Of a DNA stretch of 64,000 bases, positions 34,751-42,478 are shown in pieces. This DNA is from CAXTKD01 sp964244885 (GTDB lineage Bacteria > Pseudomonadota > Alphaproteobacteria > Sphingomonadales > Sphingomonadaceae): assembly GCA_964244885.1 (NCBI GenBank), contig CAXTKD010000008.1, forward strand, positions 62,001 to 126,000. Direction: 5' to 3'. The position numbers were made by a program, and so were the translations under genes. The notes beneath the pieces are model-generated. The model saw only the letters and a list, made by a program, of their open reading frames with translations. It ran no database searches and was not told the DNA's origin. The first letter of the stretch is position 1. Each line of letters opens with the position of its first letter.

Positions 34751-35541
34751 GATCCCGTCCCATTCGAGCGTTCGATCATCCGGTTGAAGACGCGGGCGCG
34801 AATCTTGCCCTCCGCGTCGGAAATTTCGTGGATCGCGTCGCCAAAGCGGATTGTGCCAGTCCGATGAGGCCGTTCGTGCCGGTTGCCGTGGGCTTCGGTG
34901 ATCTGGCAGGTCTCACCGACACGCACTGGCGCGCCGAATATTTGGATGATGGTTTCGCCGTGAAGCATGCGGTCATAGGCGAATCCGAGGCGGCGGACGA
35001 CCGATTGATTGGCGGACGTGCACCGCCCGACTGTAGCCAGAAAGGTTAGGGGCAGCCTGGTTTCGGCTGTCGGCGGCACAGCCTCGTCGCGCGTTGCCTC
35101 CATGAAGAGACGCAAGACGCCAAGCTCCGCCGTCCAAGGATAAGGCGGTGTGATTATTTCGAAATCATCTGGGCGACCGACAGGCTCGCTGGGCGCGACC
35201 CTAAGCTCGCCTGTGACGCGGAAATCGTCGGCGCCGCTCGGTCCTTCGATTGAGCAACGGACGCTATCACCCTCGGCGTCGCAGCAGACAACGAAATCAT
35301 CTCCAACGAGAATAGGTCGGACGTACCTGACTTTGTATTCGCATGGCTGCCGGTCGTTCAGCGCAGCTTGGGCGGCGTTTTCAAGGAATGCCCCCAGATA
35401 AGCGCCGTGAACCAAAACCCGCTCGAACCCTGCTCGCCGGGCGGCCTCGGGATCATAGTGGATCGGGTTGAGGTCTCCGCTGACGCCGGAATAGCGGACG
35501 GTAGTTGCCAATGTCCGGCCGGCGATGTTGGAACGGCGCAT
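34747..35541 (-). CDS. Double hot-dog MaoC-type hydratase with the halves in inverted order
   Basis: The 264-aa protein contains two hot-dog halves. The first has the full hydratase motif YSGVSGDLNPIHYDPEAARRAGFERVLVHG (Asp23, His28). The second half (about residues 163-255) reads LPLTFLATVGRC, LGFAYDRMLHGE and PVRVGETCQI, which is the non-catalytic MaoC_dehydrat_N type. In most double hot-dog hydratases the non-catalytic half comes first, so the order here looks swapped. It would hydrate an enoyl-CoA produced by the acyl-CoA dehydrogenases. It is coupled to the DUF35 gene by a 4-bp overlap. Confidence 0.82.
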   Translation of the reverse strand: MRRSNIAGRTLATTVRYSGVSGDLNPIHYDPEAARRAGFERVLVHGAYLGAFLENAAQAALNDRQPCEYKVRYVRPILVGDDFVVCCDAEGDSVRCSIEGPSGADDFRVTGELRVAPSEPVGRPDDFEIITPPYPWTAELGVLRLFMEATRDEAVPPTAETRLPLTFLATVGRCTSANQSVVRRLGFAYDRMLHGETIIQIFGAPVRVGETCQITEAHGNRHERPHRTGTIRFGDAIHEISDAEGKIRARVFNRMIERSNGTGS

Positions 35542-35551
35542 CGGTCCGTCT

Positions 35552-36499
35552 CTACAGAGCGCCTGCGGTCTTTGACCGCTCGACGACCGTTTCGGCCAAC
35601 GCTGGAACCGCAGCGGAAATCTTGTCTGCTATCTCGTTTAGGGACTCAAAACTCCACCGCTTGTCGCCGGCCCGAAAGGTTTCGGTGATTTTCCAAGGTT
35701 GGTAAACATCGATCCGATCGCCGACAACGCCGAACACGGCGCCCGGCGTCACGGAGCACCCTCTAGATGCGAGCCACATCACGAACGGCGCGACATTGGC
35801 CGGATCTGCGAAATCGAATGCGTCTTCGGGAAGACTTGCATCGACCGTCTTGCTCGCATGCGGCGTGCTTTGCGTCAGTCGTGTTCTTGCTCCGGGGGCA
35901 ATTCCATATGAACGTACACCATAGCGCTCAAGTTCGCGGTGACAGAGCAGGGCGAAGGTGGCGAGGCCCGCCTTGGCGGTAGCGTAGTTGAGCTGGCCCA
36001 CCGCTCCATTGAGCGCCGATACGCTGGTCGTGGAGATTAGGGCCGCATCAATCGGCCCCGATTGCTTGGCTCGTTCCCGCCAGTGGGCAGCGGCGCGACG
36101 GGTCGTGCAGAAATGCCCGCGCAGATGCACGTTCATCATGAGATCCCACTCCTCCGGGGTCATGTTGACGAGCATGCGATCGCGCAGGATTCCGGCATTG
36201 TTGACCAGCACGTCCAGCTGGCCCCAAGTGTCGATGGCGGTCTGGATGAGGCGGCCCGCACTCTCCCAATCCGCGACGTTTCCGCCGTCGGCAACGGCTT
36301 CGCCGCCCTCCGCCCGGATCTGGGAAACGACTTCCGATGCCGGATCCTCCTTGACGGCCTCGCCGCCGAGCCCGGACCCGAGGTCGTTCACGACCACCCT
36401 GGCGCCCGACCGCGCCGCCAGCAGCGCGTATTCGCGGCCGATTCCGCGCCCCGCGCCAGTAATGACGATCACTCGTCCATCAAGACTTCTCTCGGCCAC
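35552..36499 (-). CDS. Short-chain dehydrogenase/reductase (MFE2/17beta-HSD4-like)
   Basis: The 315-aa protein has the SDR signatures: VITGAGRGIGREYALLAARSGARVVVNDLG (NAD-binding), LDVLVNNAGILRDRMLVNMTPEEWDLMM, and the catalytic Ser..Tyr-x3-Lys in STTSVSALNGAVGQLNYATAK. VNDLGSGLGGEAVKEDPA is typical of SDR domains from multifunctional beta-oxidation enzymes (3-hydroxyacyl-CoA dehydrogenases). It would oxidise the 3-hydroxyacyl-CoA formed by a MaoC hydratase. GTG 36499 is chosen because GGAGG lies seven bases upstream; the frame extends to 36544 without such a site. It is the first gene of a seven-gene operon running to 29619. Confidence 0.87.
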   Translation of the reverse strand: MAERSLDGRVIVITGAGRGIGREYALLAARSGARVVVNDLGSGLGGEAVKEDPASEVVSQIRAEGGEAVADGGNVADWESAGRLIQTAIDTWGQLDVLVNNAGILRDRMLVNMTPEEWDLMMNVHLRGHFCTTRRAAAHWRERAKQSGPIDAALISTTSVSALNGAVGQLNYATAKAGLATFALLCHRELERYGVRSYGIAPGARTRLTQSTPHASKTVDASLPEDAFDFADPANVAPFVMWLASRGCSVTPGAVFGVVGDRIDVYQPWKITETFRAGDKRWSFESLNEIADKISAAVPALAETVVERSKTAGAL

Positions 36500-36540
36500 C
36501 TGAGGTCCTCCGCCGGGACAAACGTCCAGCCTGAACAGTG

Positions 36541-36576
36541 GCAATAAGCCAAGTTGGCATTTCGGTCAATACGGCA
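36541..36576 (-). promoter_or_regulatory. Predicted sigma-70 promoter and shared operator of the SDR operon
   Basis: On the minus strand TTGACC (36564-36569) and TATTGC (36541-36546) are separated by 17 bases. The block TGCC-n-TATTGAC-nnn-AATGCCA matches the promoter at 27861-27896 at 18 of 22 positions, and its second half matches the receptor promoter. The predicted transcript starts about 35 bases before GTG 36499. A GCCAA-G-TTGGC inverted repeat (36548-36558) overlaps the spacer. Confidence 0.6.
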
Positions 36577-36655
36577 CGCGTGACATTAAAAGGGTGGACG
36601 AGGTTCGCCACACTGCCCGTTTGGAGGCCGACGCTACCGTAACTGAGGCGATCGC

Positions 36656-37378
36656 TTAGGCCGTATCGCCACCGTAGTTGCTACCCGCCACCGCAAGCTC
36701 CCGAACGATGTCGGGTAGAAACTTGAAAGTTGCCAACGTGGACGCCAGGACATCCGTCGTCTGATCAAGCGCCCAATCGTCCAGCGCATCGGCCGCGGCA
36801 TCCGTCACGACCGCAGCGACCATCCGCGCGCGAGCGAGCGCCGTCTTCGGATCGTCGCGAAAATGAGGTGTGATGAGCGCAGTGATGGCGGATTTCGTCT
36901 GGCTTCTCAGTACAACGAGACGATCCTTGAACTGAGGTGCGCGAAGCGATCGAAGCATGCGCTTGCGTGTGGATGCCGAGCTTTGGAAACGCATCACGTG
37001 CTCGAGCCGGGCATTCATCGCGGCAACAACCGGAGTTTCCGTCATCAGGCGTTCGCGAAGAAGAGCTTCCAGGTCCGAAATCGCGACCTTGATATCGAGA
37101 TAAATAACGTCGGTCTTACTCTCGAAGTAACGAAAAAAAGTACGCAGAGATATATCAGAGCGTTCCGCGATGGCTTCGACCATCGTCTTCTCAAAGCCGC
37201 CGTTCTCTCCACCATTTTCCAAATAGAGCTTCGTTGCTTCGTCAATGATGCGAATTCGCAACTTTTCTCGTCTGCGCCAAGCCGGGCTGAGGTTTGAGAT
37301 CGAAAGGTCCGATGCCAAGTTTCTAATTCCTCTACTCTCAATTTCTCGAGCCAGTGATCCCTCTAGAATTCTCGTCAC
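36656..37378 (-). CDS. TetR/AcrR-family transcriptional regulator
   Basis: The protein is about 240 aa if started at GTG 37378; the open frame extends to 37516, but that would place 80 residues before the DNA-binding domain. The HTH region reads KLRIRIIDEATKLYLENG, then FEKTMVEAIAERSDISLRTFFRYFESKTDVIYLDI, the standard TetR helix-turn-helix with the F-Y/F-x-K-T/D pattern. The C-terminal ligand-binding domain is not assignable to a known class. It lies upstream of and co-oriented with the SDR operon and is the only regulator gene in the cluster, so it is the best candidate to bind the shared promoter motif, sensing a CoA ester or substrate. Confidence 0.82.
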   Translation of the reverse strand: MTRILEGSLAREIESRGIRNLASDLSISNLSPAWRRREKLRIRIIDEATKLYLENGGENGGFEKTMVEAIAERSDISLRTFFRYFESKTDVIYLDIKVAISDLEALLRERLMTETPVVAAMNARLEHVMRFQSSASTRKRMLRSLRAPQFKDRLVVLRSQTKSAITALITPHFRDDPKTALARARMVAAVVTDAAADALDDWALDQTTDVLASTLATFKFLPDIVRELAVAGSNYGGDTA

Positions 37379-37576
37379 TGTGATGCGTGAAGCCGCTCGC
37401 CGCAACTCGCAAGAGGGACTGGGGTGATCATTGGCATTGTCATCGCAAAATAACACGCTTTTGCCGCGTTGGTTAGACGCAGCGCGAAAGGCCAAAAACG
37501 GGGCCATAATTGCCATTTCTGGCCCAATTTCCGACTTTGCATGGCCCGCATTCGGGTGTGCGTCGCGCTGGAGACA

Positions 37577-37613
37577 CGTGATTGAACCGATCTCAGGTTA
37601 GTCTGACAACACC
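37577..37613. repeat. MITE end fragment
   Basis: The terminal segment CTCAGGTTAGTCTGACAACACC (in two parts: CTCAGGTTAGTC and TGACAACACC) is identical to one end of the 185-bp element. The body of the element is missing upstream. The receptor stump begins directly after it, so this end marks the breakpoint. Confidence 0.6.
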
Positions 37614-37865
37614 ACGCAGTACAAGAGCGGCCGCACCGTCGGCTTCGAGTTCCTGCCCGAGCAGCGGGTCGGATCGACCTGGATGACCAACGCGCAGCTT
37701 TCCTTTGGTCCGGCCGACGATCGCTGGTCGATCGCGGGCTTCGTTCGCAACATCGAGAACGACCGAATCCTCAACTTCGCGGTGACGCATCCCCTCGCCA
37801 ATGCATTGGTCGGTGGCTCGACGGCGCCGAGGACCTATGGTGTTCGCGCGTCGGTCAAATTCTGA
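37614..37865 (+). pseudogene. TonB-dependent receptor C-terminal stump
   Basis: About 84 codons remain, from TQYKSGRTVGFEFLPEQRVG through SIAGFVRNIENDRILNF to the terminal VRASVKF. This is the last barrel strands of a receptor, closely related to the end of the receptor at 9160 (DTQYRSSRYVGFEYLAEQKVG and EGFVRNIENDRYALNKF). The 5' part has been replaced by the MITE end at 37613. It is not a functional gene. An internal ATG (37683) could give a 60-aa product, but that has no independent meaning. Confidence 0.82.
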
Positions 37866-38098
37866 CCGGCCGGACCGTGTTGGTCATCGATCCGACGAAG
37901 AAGTTGCGGCTTACGCTGACCTATCCCGCGACCACCGGCCGAAACTTCAAGGAGATCCTACGGACGATCGACAGCCTCCACCTCACGGATCGCCACAAGG
38001 TCGCAACGCCAGCAGACTGGCAGGTGGGAGACGATGTGATGATCAGCCCGTCGGTCGCTTACAAGGAAGCGCGGTCGCTCTTCCCGGCTGGTGGATAG
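37866..38098 (+). pseudogene. 1-Cys peroxiredoxin (Prx6-type) remnant
   Basis: A 73-codon frame (from ATG 37877) reads VIDPTKKLRLTLTYPATTGRNFKEILRTIDSLHLTDRHKVATPADW, then GDDVMISPSVAYKEARSLFPAGG. This is the central-to-C-terminal portion of Prx6-type peroxiredoxins. The catalytic PVCTTE region upstream and the final C-terminal residues are missing. The stump starts at the receptor stop codon and ends at the left end of the IS6 copy at 38106. Joining of two unrelated gene stumps indicates an earlier deletion. Confidence 0.75.
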
Positions 38099-38105
38099 CG
38101 CACCG

Positions 38106-38922
38106 GGGTGCTGTCAGTCTAATGCTAACTCGTCTCCCGCGTTGAGGGCCCTGGCCCTCCATTAGGGGCGGGGACTTTGCGGCCGATCTCTTACAAGCGG
38201 CATCGCTTTCCAGCGGCGGTGATCCAGCATGCGGTGTGGCTCTACTACCGCTTCACAATGAGCATCAGGGACGTCGAGGACCTGCTCGCGGAACGCGGGA
38301 TCGATGTCTCCTACGAGACCATCCGCTGCTGGTGTCGCAAGTTCGGACCGCAGATCGCCAGGAACCTGCGCAGGCTTCGACCGGCGCCCGACAGCACCTG
38401 GCATCTCGACGAGATGGTGGTGAACGTCGCCGGCAAGCGCATGTACCTATGGCGTGCCGTCGATGCCGAAGGCGAGGTCCTCGACATGCTCATGCAAAGG
38501 AGACGAAACACTGCGGCTGCGCTCGATCTGCTGAAGCGCCTGCTCAAGAACCAGCGCGTCACTCCGACCGCGATTGTGACCGATGGTCTGCGGTCCTATG
38601 GTGCAGCATTGCGGGAACTGGGACTGCAACATCGGCACCGACCGGGACGGCTCCAGGAAAACAACCGGGCCGAGAACTCACACCTTCCGATCCGACGGCA
38701 AGAAAGGAAGATGCAGGGGTTCAAATCGCCCGGCTCCGCTCAACATTTCCTCGCCGCCCACGCCGCCGTCTACAACACCTTCTACACCGCCAGACACCCG
38801 ACCTCCCGAGCCACTTTGCGGACGCTACGAGGTCAAGCGGAGCATGCCTGGACGGCAGCCACGGCTACCGCCTGAGCCAGCGGGGAGGGGTCTCATCGGC
38901 CTACGCAACTTAACCTGACGGC
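38106..38922 (+). mobile_element. Complete IS6-family insertion sequence (type A)
   Basis: The element is about 817 bp, from GGGTGCTGTCAGTCTAATGC to a diverged inverted end reading CTTAACCTGACGGC. It carries one intact transposase. Fragments of the same type lie at 3815, 11870, 40354-40470 and 51521-51620. No target-site duplication is visible. Confidence 0.85.
38177..38875 (+). CDS. IS6-family transposase (type A)
   Basis: The 232-aa protein starts with TTG (LRPISYKRHRFPAAVIQHAVWLYYRF) and has the HTH segment RDVEDLLAERGIDVSYETIRCWCRKFGPQI, then the DDE core: Asp in WHLDEMVVNVAGKRMYLWRAVD, Asp in IVTDGLRSYGAAL and Glu in NNRAENSHLPIRRQERKM. The frame is unbroken, so it is probably active. 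It shares about a third of its residues with the type B transposase at 12236, mostly around the catalytic motifs. It would support replicative transposition and co-integration between copies, which fits the mosaic. Confidence 0.9.
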   Translation: MRPISYKRHRFPAAVIQHAVWLYYRFTMSIRDVEDLLAERGIDVSYETIRCWCRKFGPQIARNLRRLRPAPDSTWHLDEMVVNVAGKRMYLWRAVDAEGEVLDMLMQRRRNTAAALDLLKRLLKNQRVTPTAIVTDGLRSYGAALRELGLQHRHRPGRLQENNRAENSHLPIRRQERKMQGFKSPGSAQHFLAAHAAVYNTFYTARHPTSRATLRTLRGQAEHAWTAATATA

Positions 38923-39087
38923 TCTCGTGCATGCGTGGACGGCCGCGATCGCAGCGAGCTGAAATTAACGGGGAGGGGGATCACTCACGCTACTCGAGTT
39001 AACCTGATGGTGTGGACGGCCCCTGTGTCCGGCGTCGAGGCGCCTTAGGGTGGTCGTTGTTGAAGCGACCCAGCAGGAGACGTCCAC

Positions 39088-40092
39088 ATGTCCATTACAA
39101 CGATCGGTGTTGATCTCGCCAAGTCTGTCTTTCAGGTTCACGGAGTCGATGCCGAGGGGCAGGTTGTCGTTCGCAAGCGGCTTCGTCGAAGCGAAGTTCT
39201 TCGAGGGACTGGAGCCCTGTCTGGTCGGGATGGAGGCATGCGCAACCTCGCATCACTGGGCTCGCGAGCTGCGCGCTCTGGGCCACGATGTCCGCCTGAT
39301 CCCGCCGGCCTACGTGAAGGCCTACGTGCGTCGCCAGAAAAACGATGCCGCGGATGCCGAGGCGATCACGGAAGCGGTGTCGCGCCCAAACATGCGCTTC
39401 GTGGCTGTCCGGGAGGTCGAGCCGCAAAGCGTGCTGGTGCTGCACCGGACCCGGGAGCTTCTCGTGCGACAGCGGACGATGCTGATCAATGCGCTCCGCG
39501 GGCACTGCGCCGAGTTCGGCATGTCGCGCCGCAGGGTGCGGACCGGGCGGCCGACCTCGTCGGTCAGATCAAGGCTGCCCCGGCATCTGTCATGCCCGAC
39601 ATCGCAAGATCTTCACTGCTGATACTGGCGGGCCAGCTCGACACGCTCGCCGTTCGGATCCACGCGCTGGAGGTCGAGCTTCTCACCTGGCACCGCCAGC
39701 ATGAGGCGAGCCAGCGTCTCGCGACCATCCCCGGGGTTGGGCTGATCACCGCGACGGCGCTGGCAGCGTCGGTCGGCGATCCGGCCCAGTTCCGCTCGGG
39801 CCGCGAGTTCGCGGCGTTCCTCGGGCTTGTCCCGCGACAGAACTCGTCGGGCGGCAAGGATCGGCTCGGGCGCATCTCGAGGATGGGCAACGCCTACCTG
39901 CGCAAGCTGCTGGTGGTCGGCGCGACATCGGTGGTGCGGCGTGCCCGCGCCGGCACCGGTCGGACGAGCCTCTGGATCCAGTCGCTGCTGGCTCGTAAGC
40001 CTGCACGTGTGGTCACGGTCGCCATGGCCAACAAGGCGGCGCGGATCGCCTGGGCGGTGCTCGCCAGGGGCGAGGTCTACCGCCCCGCGTAA
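39088..40092 (+). pseudogene. IS110/IS1111-family transposase with two compensating frameshifts
   Basis: The N-terminus (TIGVDLAKSVFQVHGVDAEG) carries the DEDD/RuvC-like first Asp. The middle (FFEGLEPCLVGMEACATSHHWAREL, RRQKNDAADAEAI and MLINALRGHCAEFG) is in the next frame. The C-terminal transposase_20 domain (LATIPGVGLITATALAASVGD, FAAFLGLVPRQNSSGGKDRLGRISRMGNAYLRKLLVVGA) returns to the first frame. Shifts lie near 39200 and near 39525. The total length, 335 codons, is near normal. The catalytic Ser region (G-G-K-x-R-L-G-x-I-S) is preserved. As read, it cannot make a full transposase; sequencing error at two sites is the alternative. Confidence 0.8.
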
Positions 40093-40344
40093 GAGATCGC
40101 GGCGCCCCACCGGCGCTGCACCGAGCTGTGAGGGTGCAGGAGGGTTGAAGGATCAGCAAAGCGGCCGCAGCCCAGGACACCCCGAAGTAGCTGTCTGAGC
40201 CTCGAGCTCGATAACCTGAACGGGATCTCGGTCAGCGGACTCCATCAGGGCCAGCGGCCATCCCCGCACCAACAGGCCGGACAGATGACCGCACCCGCAG
40301 ATCAGTCAGCCAACTTTACCCCTTGCAGCATGGGGGCCGTCCAC
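40093..40344 (+). ncRNA. Candidate guide (bridge/seek) RNA region of the IS1111-group element
   Basis: This 250-base 3' non-coding region lies between the transposase stop and the right subterminal repeat. IS1111-group elements encode their target-recognition RNA in this position. The last 180 bases are repeated at 13501-13675 without any transposase, with substitutions scattered rather than concentrated. GC-rich inverted segments (GCGGCGCCCC with GGCGCTGC, and AGCTGTGAGG nearby) could fold. RNA loops were not resolved by eye, so the call rests on position and conservation. Confidence 0.4.
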
Positions 40345-40353
40345 AGATGACAG

Positions 40354-40470
40354 CTCTCTCTCCCGAGCCACGCTTCGAACGCTGCGAGGGCAGGCGGAGC
40401 ATGCCTGGACTGGCTCAATCGCCGCAGTCTAAGCCGGCGGGGAGGGGCTCTCGTCAGCCTGCCCGGTCAA
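40354..40470 (+). mobile_element. IS6 (type A) right-end remnant
   Basis: The sequence GCGGAGCATGCCTGGAC (40391 region) followed by a GGGGAGGGG stretch and TCGTCAGCC aligns with 38812-38920, the 3' end of the type A transposase and its right end, with about 80 percent identity. It is decayed and lacks any frame. Its outer end overlaps the last codons of the histidine kinase gene on the other strand. Confidence 0.6.
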
Positions 40471-42478
40471 CTTTCGTAGATCGGTCTAGCAGACTTCTGA
40501 CTCGCGTGGCCAAGATCGAATAGGTGAATGGTTTAGAAAGCAGATCGAGCCCGGGTTCGAGCCGGCCGTCCCGCATAATCGCGTCTCGCGTATAGCCTGA
40601 GGTGAAGAGCACCTTGAGCGAAGGTTGCAACGCAACAGCTCGCTCTGCGAGCTCGCTACCGGACATGACAGGCATAACGACATCCGTCAGGAGAAGCTGA
40701 ACCGGAGGGTCAGCCTTTTCGAACAGCCGTAGAGCTGTCGGCCCATCGCTGGCTTCGATGACTCGGTAACCAAGCTCGCGCAGCGATTCCACAGCGTAGG
40801 CGCGAACGTCGTCATCATCCTCGACAACCAGAATTGTCTCAGCTCTCGTTCCAAGCTCCACTGCCGTGCGGCGGTCCTCGGAGACGTCCAGATCGCTTTC
40901 GGTGACCCGAGGCAAGAGCAAGCTCACCGTCGTGCCCGATCCGATGTTCGACTCGATATCGATGTGCCCGCCCGACTGCTTGATGAAGCCATAGACCATC
41001 GAGAGACCGAGCCCTGTTCCCTTGCCGACCTCCTTGGTGGTGAAGAAGGGATCGAAGACTTTTGCGATCGTCTCCGGCGCCATTCCCGAACCCGTATCAG
41101 TGACAATCATGCGGACGTAGTCGCCCGGCGCGATATAAGCCGGCACAATATCGTTTGCGGCAATCGTGACATTGCTCGCCTCGATCGTAAGATTGCCGCC
41201 GTCCGGCATGGCATCGCGTGCGTTCACTGCGAGATTAAGGACCGCATTCTCGAGCTGGTGGGGATCGACCTCGACGCGCCAAAGATCAGCCGCAGCGTGT
41301 ATCTGCACAGCAATTGCTTCGGTGATCGAGCGCGTTAGCAGATCGGACATGCCAGCCAAAAGGCGGCCAACGTCAATCGTCTTCGGATCAAGGGGCTGCC
41401 GCCGGGAGAAGGCCAGCAGGCGCTGGGTCAGAGCGGCAGCGCGCTCGGCGCCTTTCAAGGCGTTCTCTAGGGACCGCTTCGCGCGCGGGTCGCTGCTCGC
41501 ATCGAGCCGGCGAGAAACCGTATCGATGTTGCCTATGATGATCGTGAGCAGATTGTTGAAATCATGCGCGATGCCGCCAGTCAGGTGGCCAACGGCCTCC
41601 ATTTTTTGCGCCTGGCGCAGCGAATCTTGCGCCGCCTGGCGCTCCGCGATTTCCTCCTGCACGCGCGTTTCGAGCGTTTCGTTCAATTCGCGAAGGCGCT
41701 CTTGCGTTTCTCGCCCGGCGGTAATGTCGTAAATCACGCCGATGAAGCGGTAGCCGCTCGTTTCGCTGTCACGGATTATCTCGCCACGCCGCGCGATCCA
41801 GCGAGCCGCGCCGTCGTCGCTTCGGGTAATACGAAACTCGCCATGCAGAAGATCCTCGCCGCCGTTGGCCTGTTCGGGCTCGGGTATAATGGGTGACCCG
41901 CCCTCACAAACGAGGGCGTTGATCGTTCGCACCGGCAACACACGGGCCGGATGCAACCCCAGCAGTCGGCAGAACTTGTGCGACACCGAGACGGTGGCAA
42001 AACCGTCGACATATTCGAATGTGCCGACACCGCCGGCGCTCTGCGCCACACGTAGACGCTCCTCGGTACGCTTCCGTTCGGTGACGTCGACGAGTAACCC
42101 AGTGAACCGAATTGGCTGGTCGTTGCTGTTCGAATGACCTTGGCCGCGGCCGTGCATCCATAACACGCCCCCGTCGGGTAGTTGGACCCGAAACTCCTTT
42201 GAAAATAGCTCAGCGCCGCCAAGGATTCCCGCGACCGCAATCTTTATTCGAGCCCGGTCCTCCGGATGAATAGCCGAAAAGAAGGTCGCGGTCGGCATGC
42301 CTCTACCGCCATTCTCCGCCGACAGGCCGTACAGTGCTGCGAAACGCGTATCGAAATAAAGCCGGTCAGCCGCAATATCCCAATCCCAGGTGCCGCTCGC
42401 GCCGGCGGCCGCAAGCACGGCCCCAAACCGCTGGCTCGCCGCGCTTTCATCGGGCGGCACTTCAGGCATCATCCCCAA
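40454..42478 (-). CDS. PAS-domain hybrid histidine kinase
   Basis: The 674-aa soluble protein has two PAS domains (about residues 20-135 and 145-255, each ending in a DVTERK/DITAGR PAC segment), a coiled linker, a HisKA domain with phospho-His305 in TGGIAHDFNNLL, a HATPase domain (N box LNLAVNARDAMPDGG, G boxes DTGSGMAPE and GKGTGLGLSMVYGF), and a C-terminal receiver with Asp in LLTDVVMPVMSG and Lys in LLSKPFTYS. There is no transmembrane segment. The last residues (STKVDRAG) fall in an IS6 remnant, so the native C-terminus may be altered. It overlaps the CheC gene by 17 bp and is the last gene of the chemosensory cluster. Confidence 0.9.
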   Translation of the reverse strand: MGMMPEVPPDESAASQRFGAVLAAAGASGTWDWDIAADRLYFDTRFAALYGLSAENGGRGMPTATFFSAIHPEDRARIKIAVAGILGGAELFSKEFRVQLPDGGVLWMHGRGQGHSNSNDQPIRFTGLLVDVTERKRTEERLRVAQSAGGVGTFEYVDGFATVSVSHKFCRLLGLHPARVLPVRTINALVCEGGSPIIPEPEQANGGEDLLHGEFRITRSDDGAARWIARRGEIIRDSETSGYRFIGVIYDITAGRETQERLRELNETLETRVQEEIAERQAAQDSLRQAQKMEAVGHLTGGIAHDFNNLLTIIIGNIDTVSRRLDASSDPRAKRSLENALKGAERAAALTQRLLAFSRRQPLDPKTIDVGRLLAGMSDLLTRSITEAIAVQIHAAADLWRVEVDPHQLENAVLNLAVNARDAMPDGGNLTIEASNVTIAANDIVPAYIAPGDYVRMIVTDTGSGMAPETIAKVFDPFFTTKEVGKGTGLGLSMVYGFIKQSGGHIDIESNIGSGTTVSLLLPRVTESDLDVSEDRRTAVELGTRAETILVVEDDDDVRAYAVESLRELGYRVIEASDGPTALRLFEKADPPVQLLLTDVVMPVMSGSELAERAVALQPSLKVLFTSGYTRDAIMRDGRLEPGLDLLSKPFTYSILATRVRSLLDRSTKVDRAG

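Larger units (their letters stand above)
39012..40344 (+). mobile_element. IS1111-group (IS110 family) element
   Basis: The element has 12-bp subterminal inverted repeats GTGGACGGCCCC (39012-39023) and GGGGCCGTCCAC (40333-40344), a hallmark of the IS1111 subgroup, with a transposase gene between them and a long 3' non-coding region. True ends lie a few bases outside the repeats. It separates an IS6 end on the left (GTTAACCTGATG at 38999-39010) from an IS6 right-end remnant on the right (40354-40470), so it appears to have inserted into IS6-derived DNA. Confidence 0.75.
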
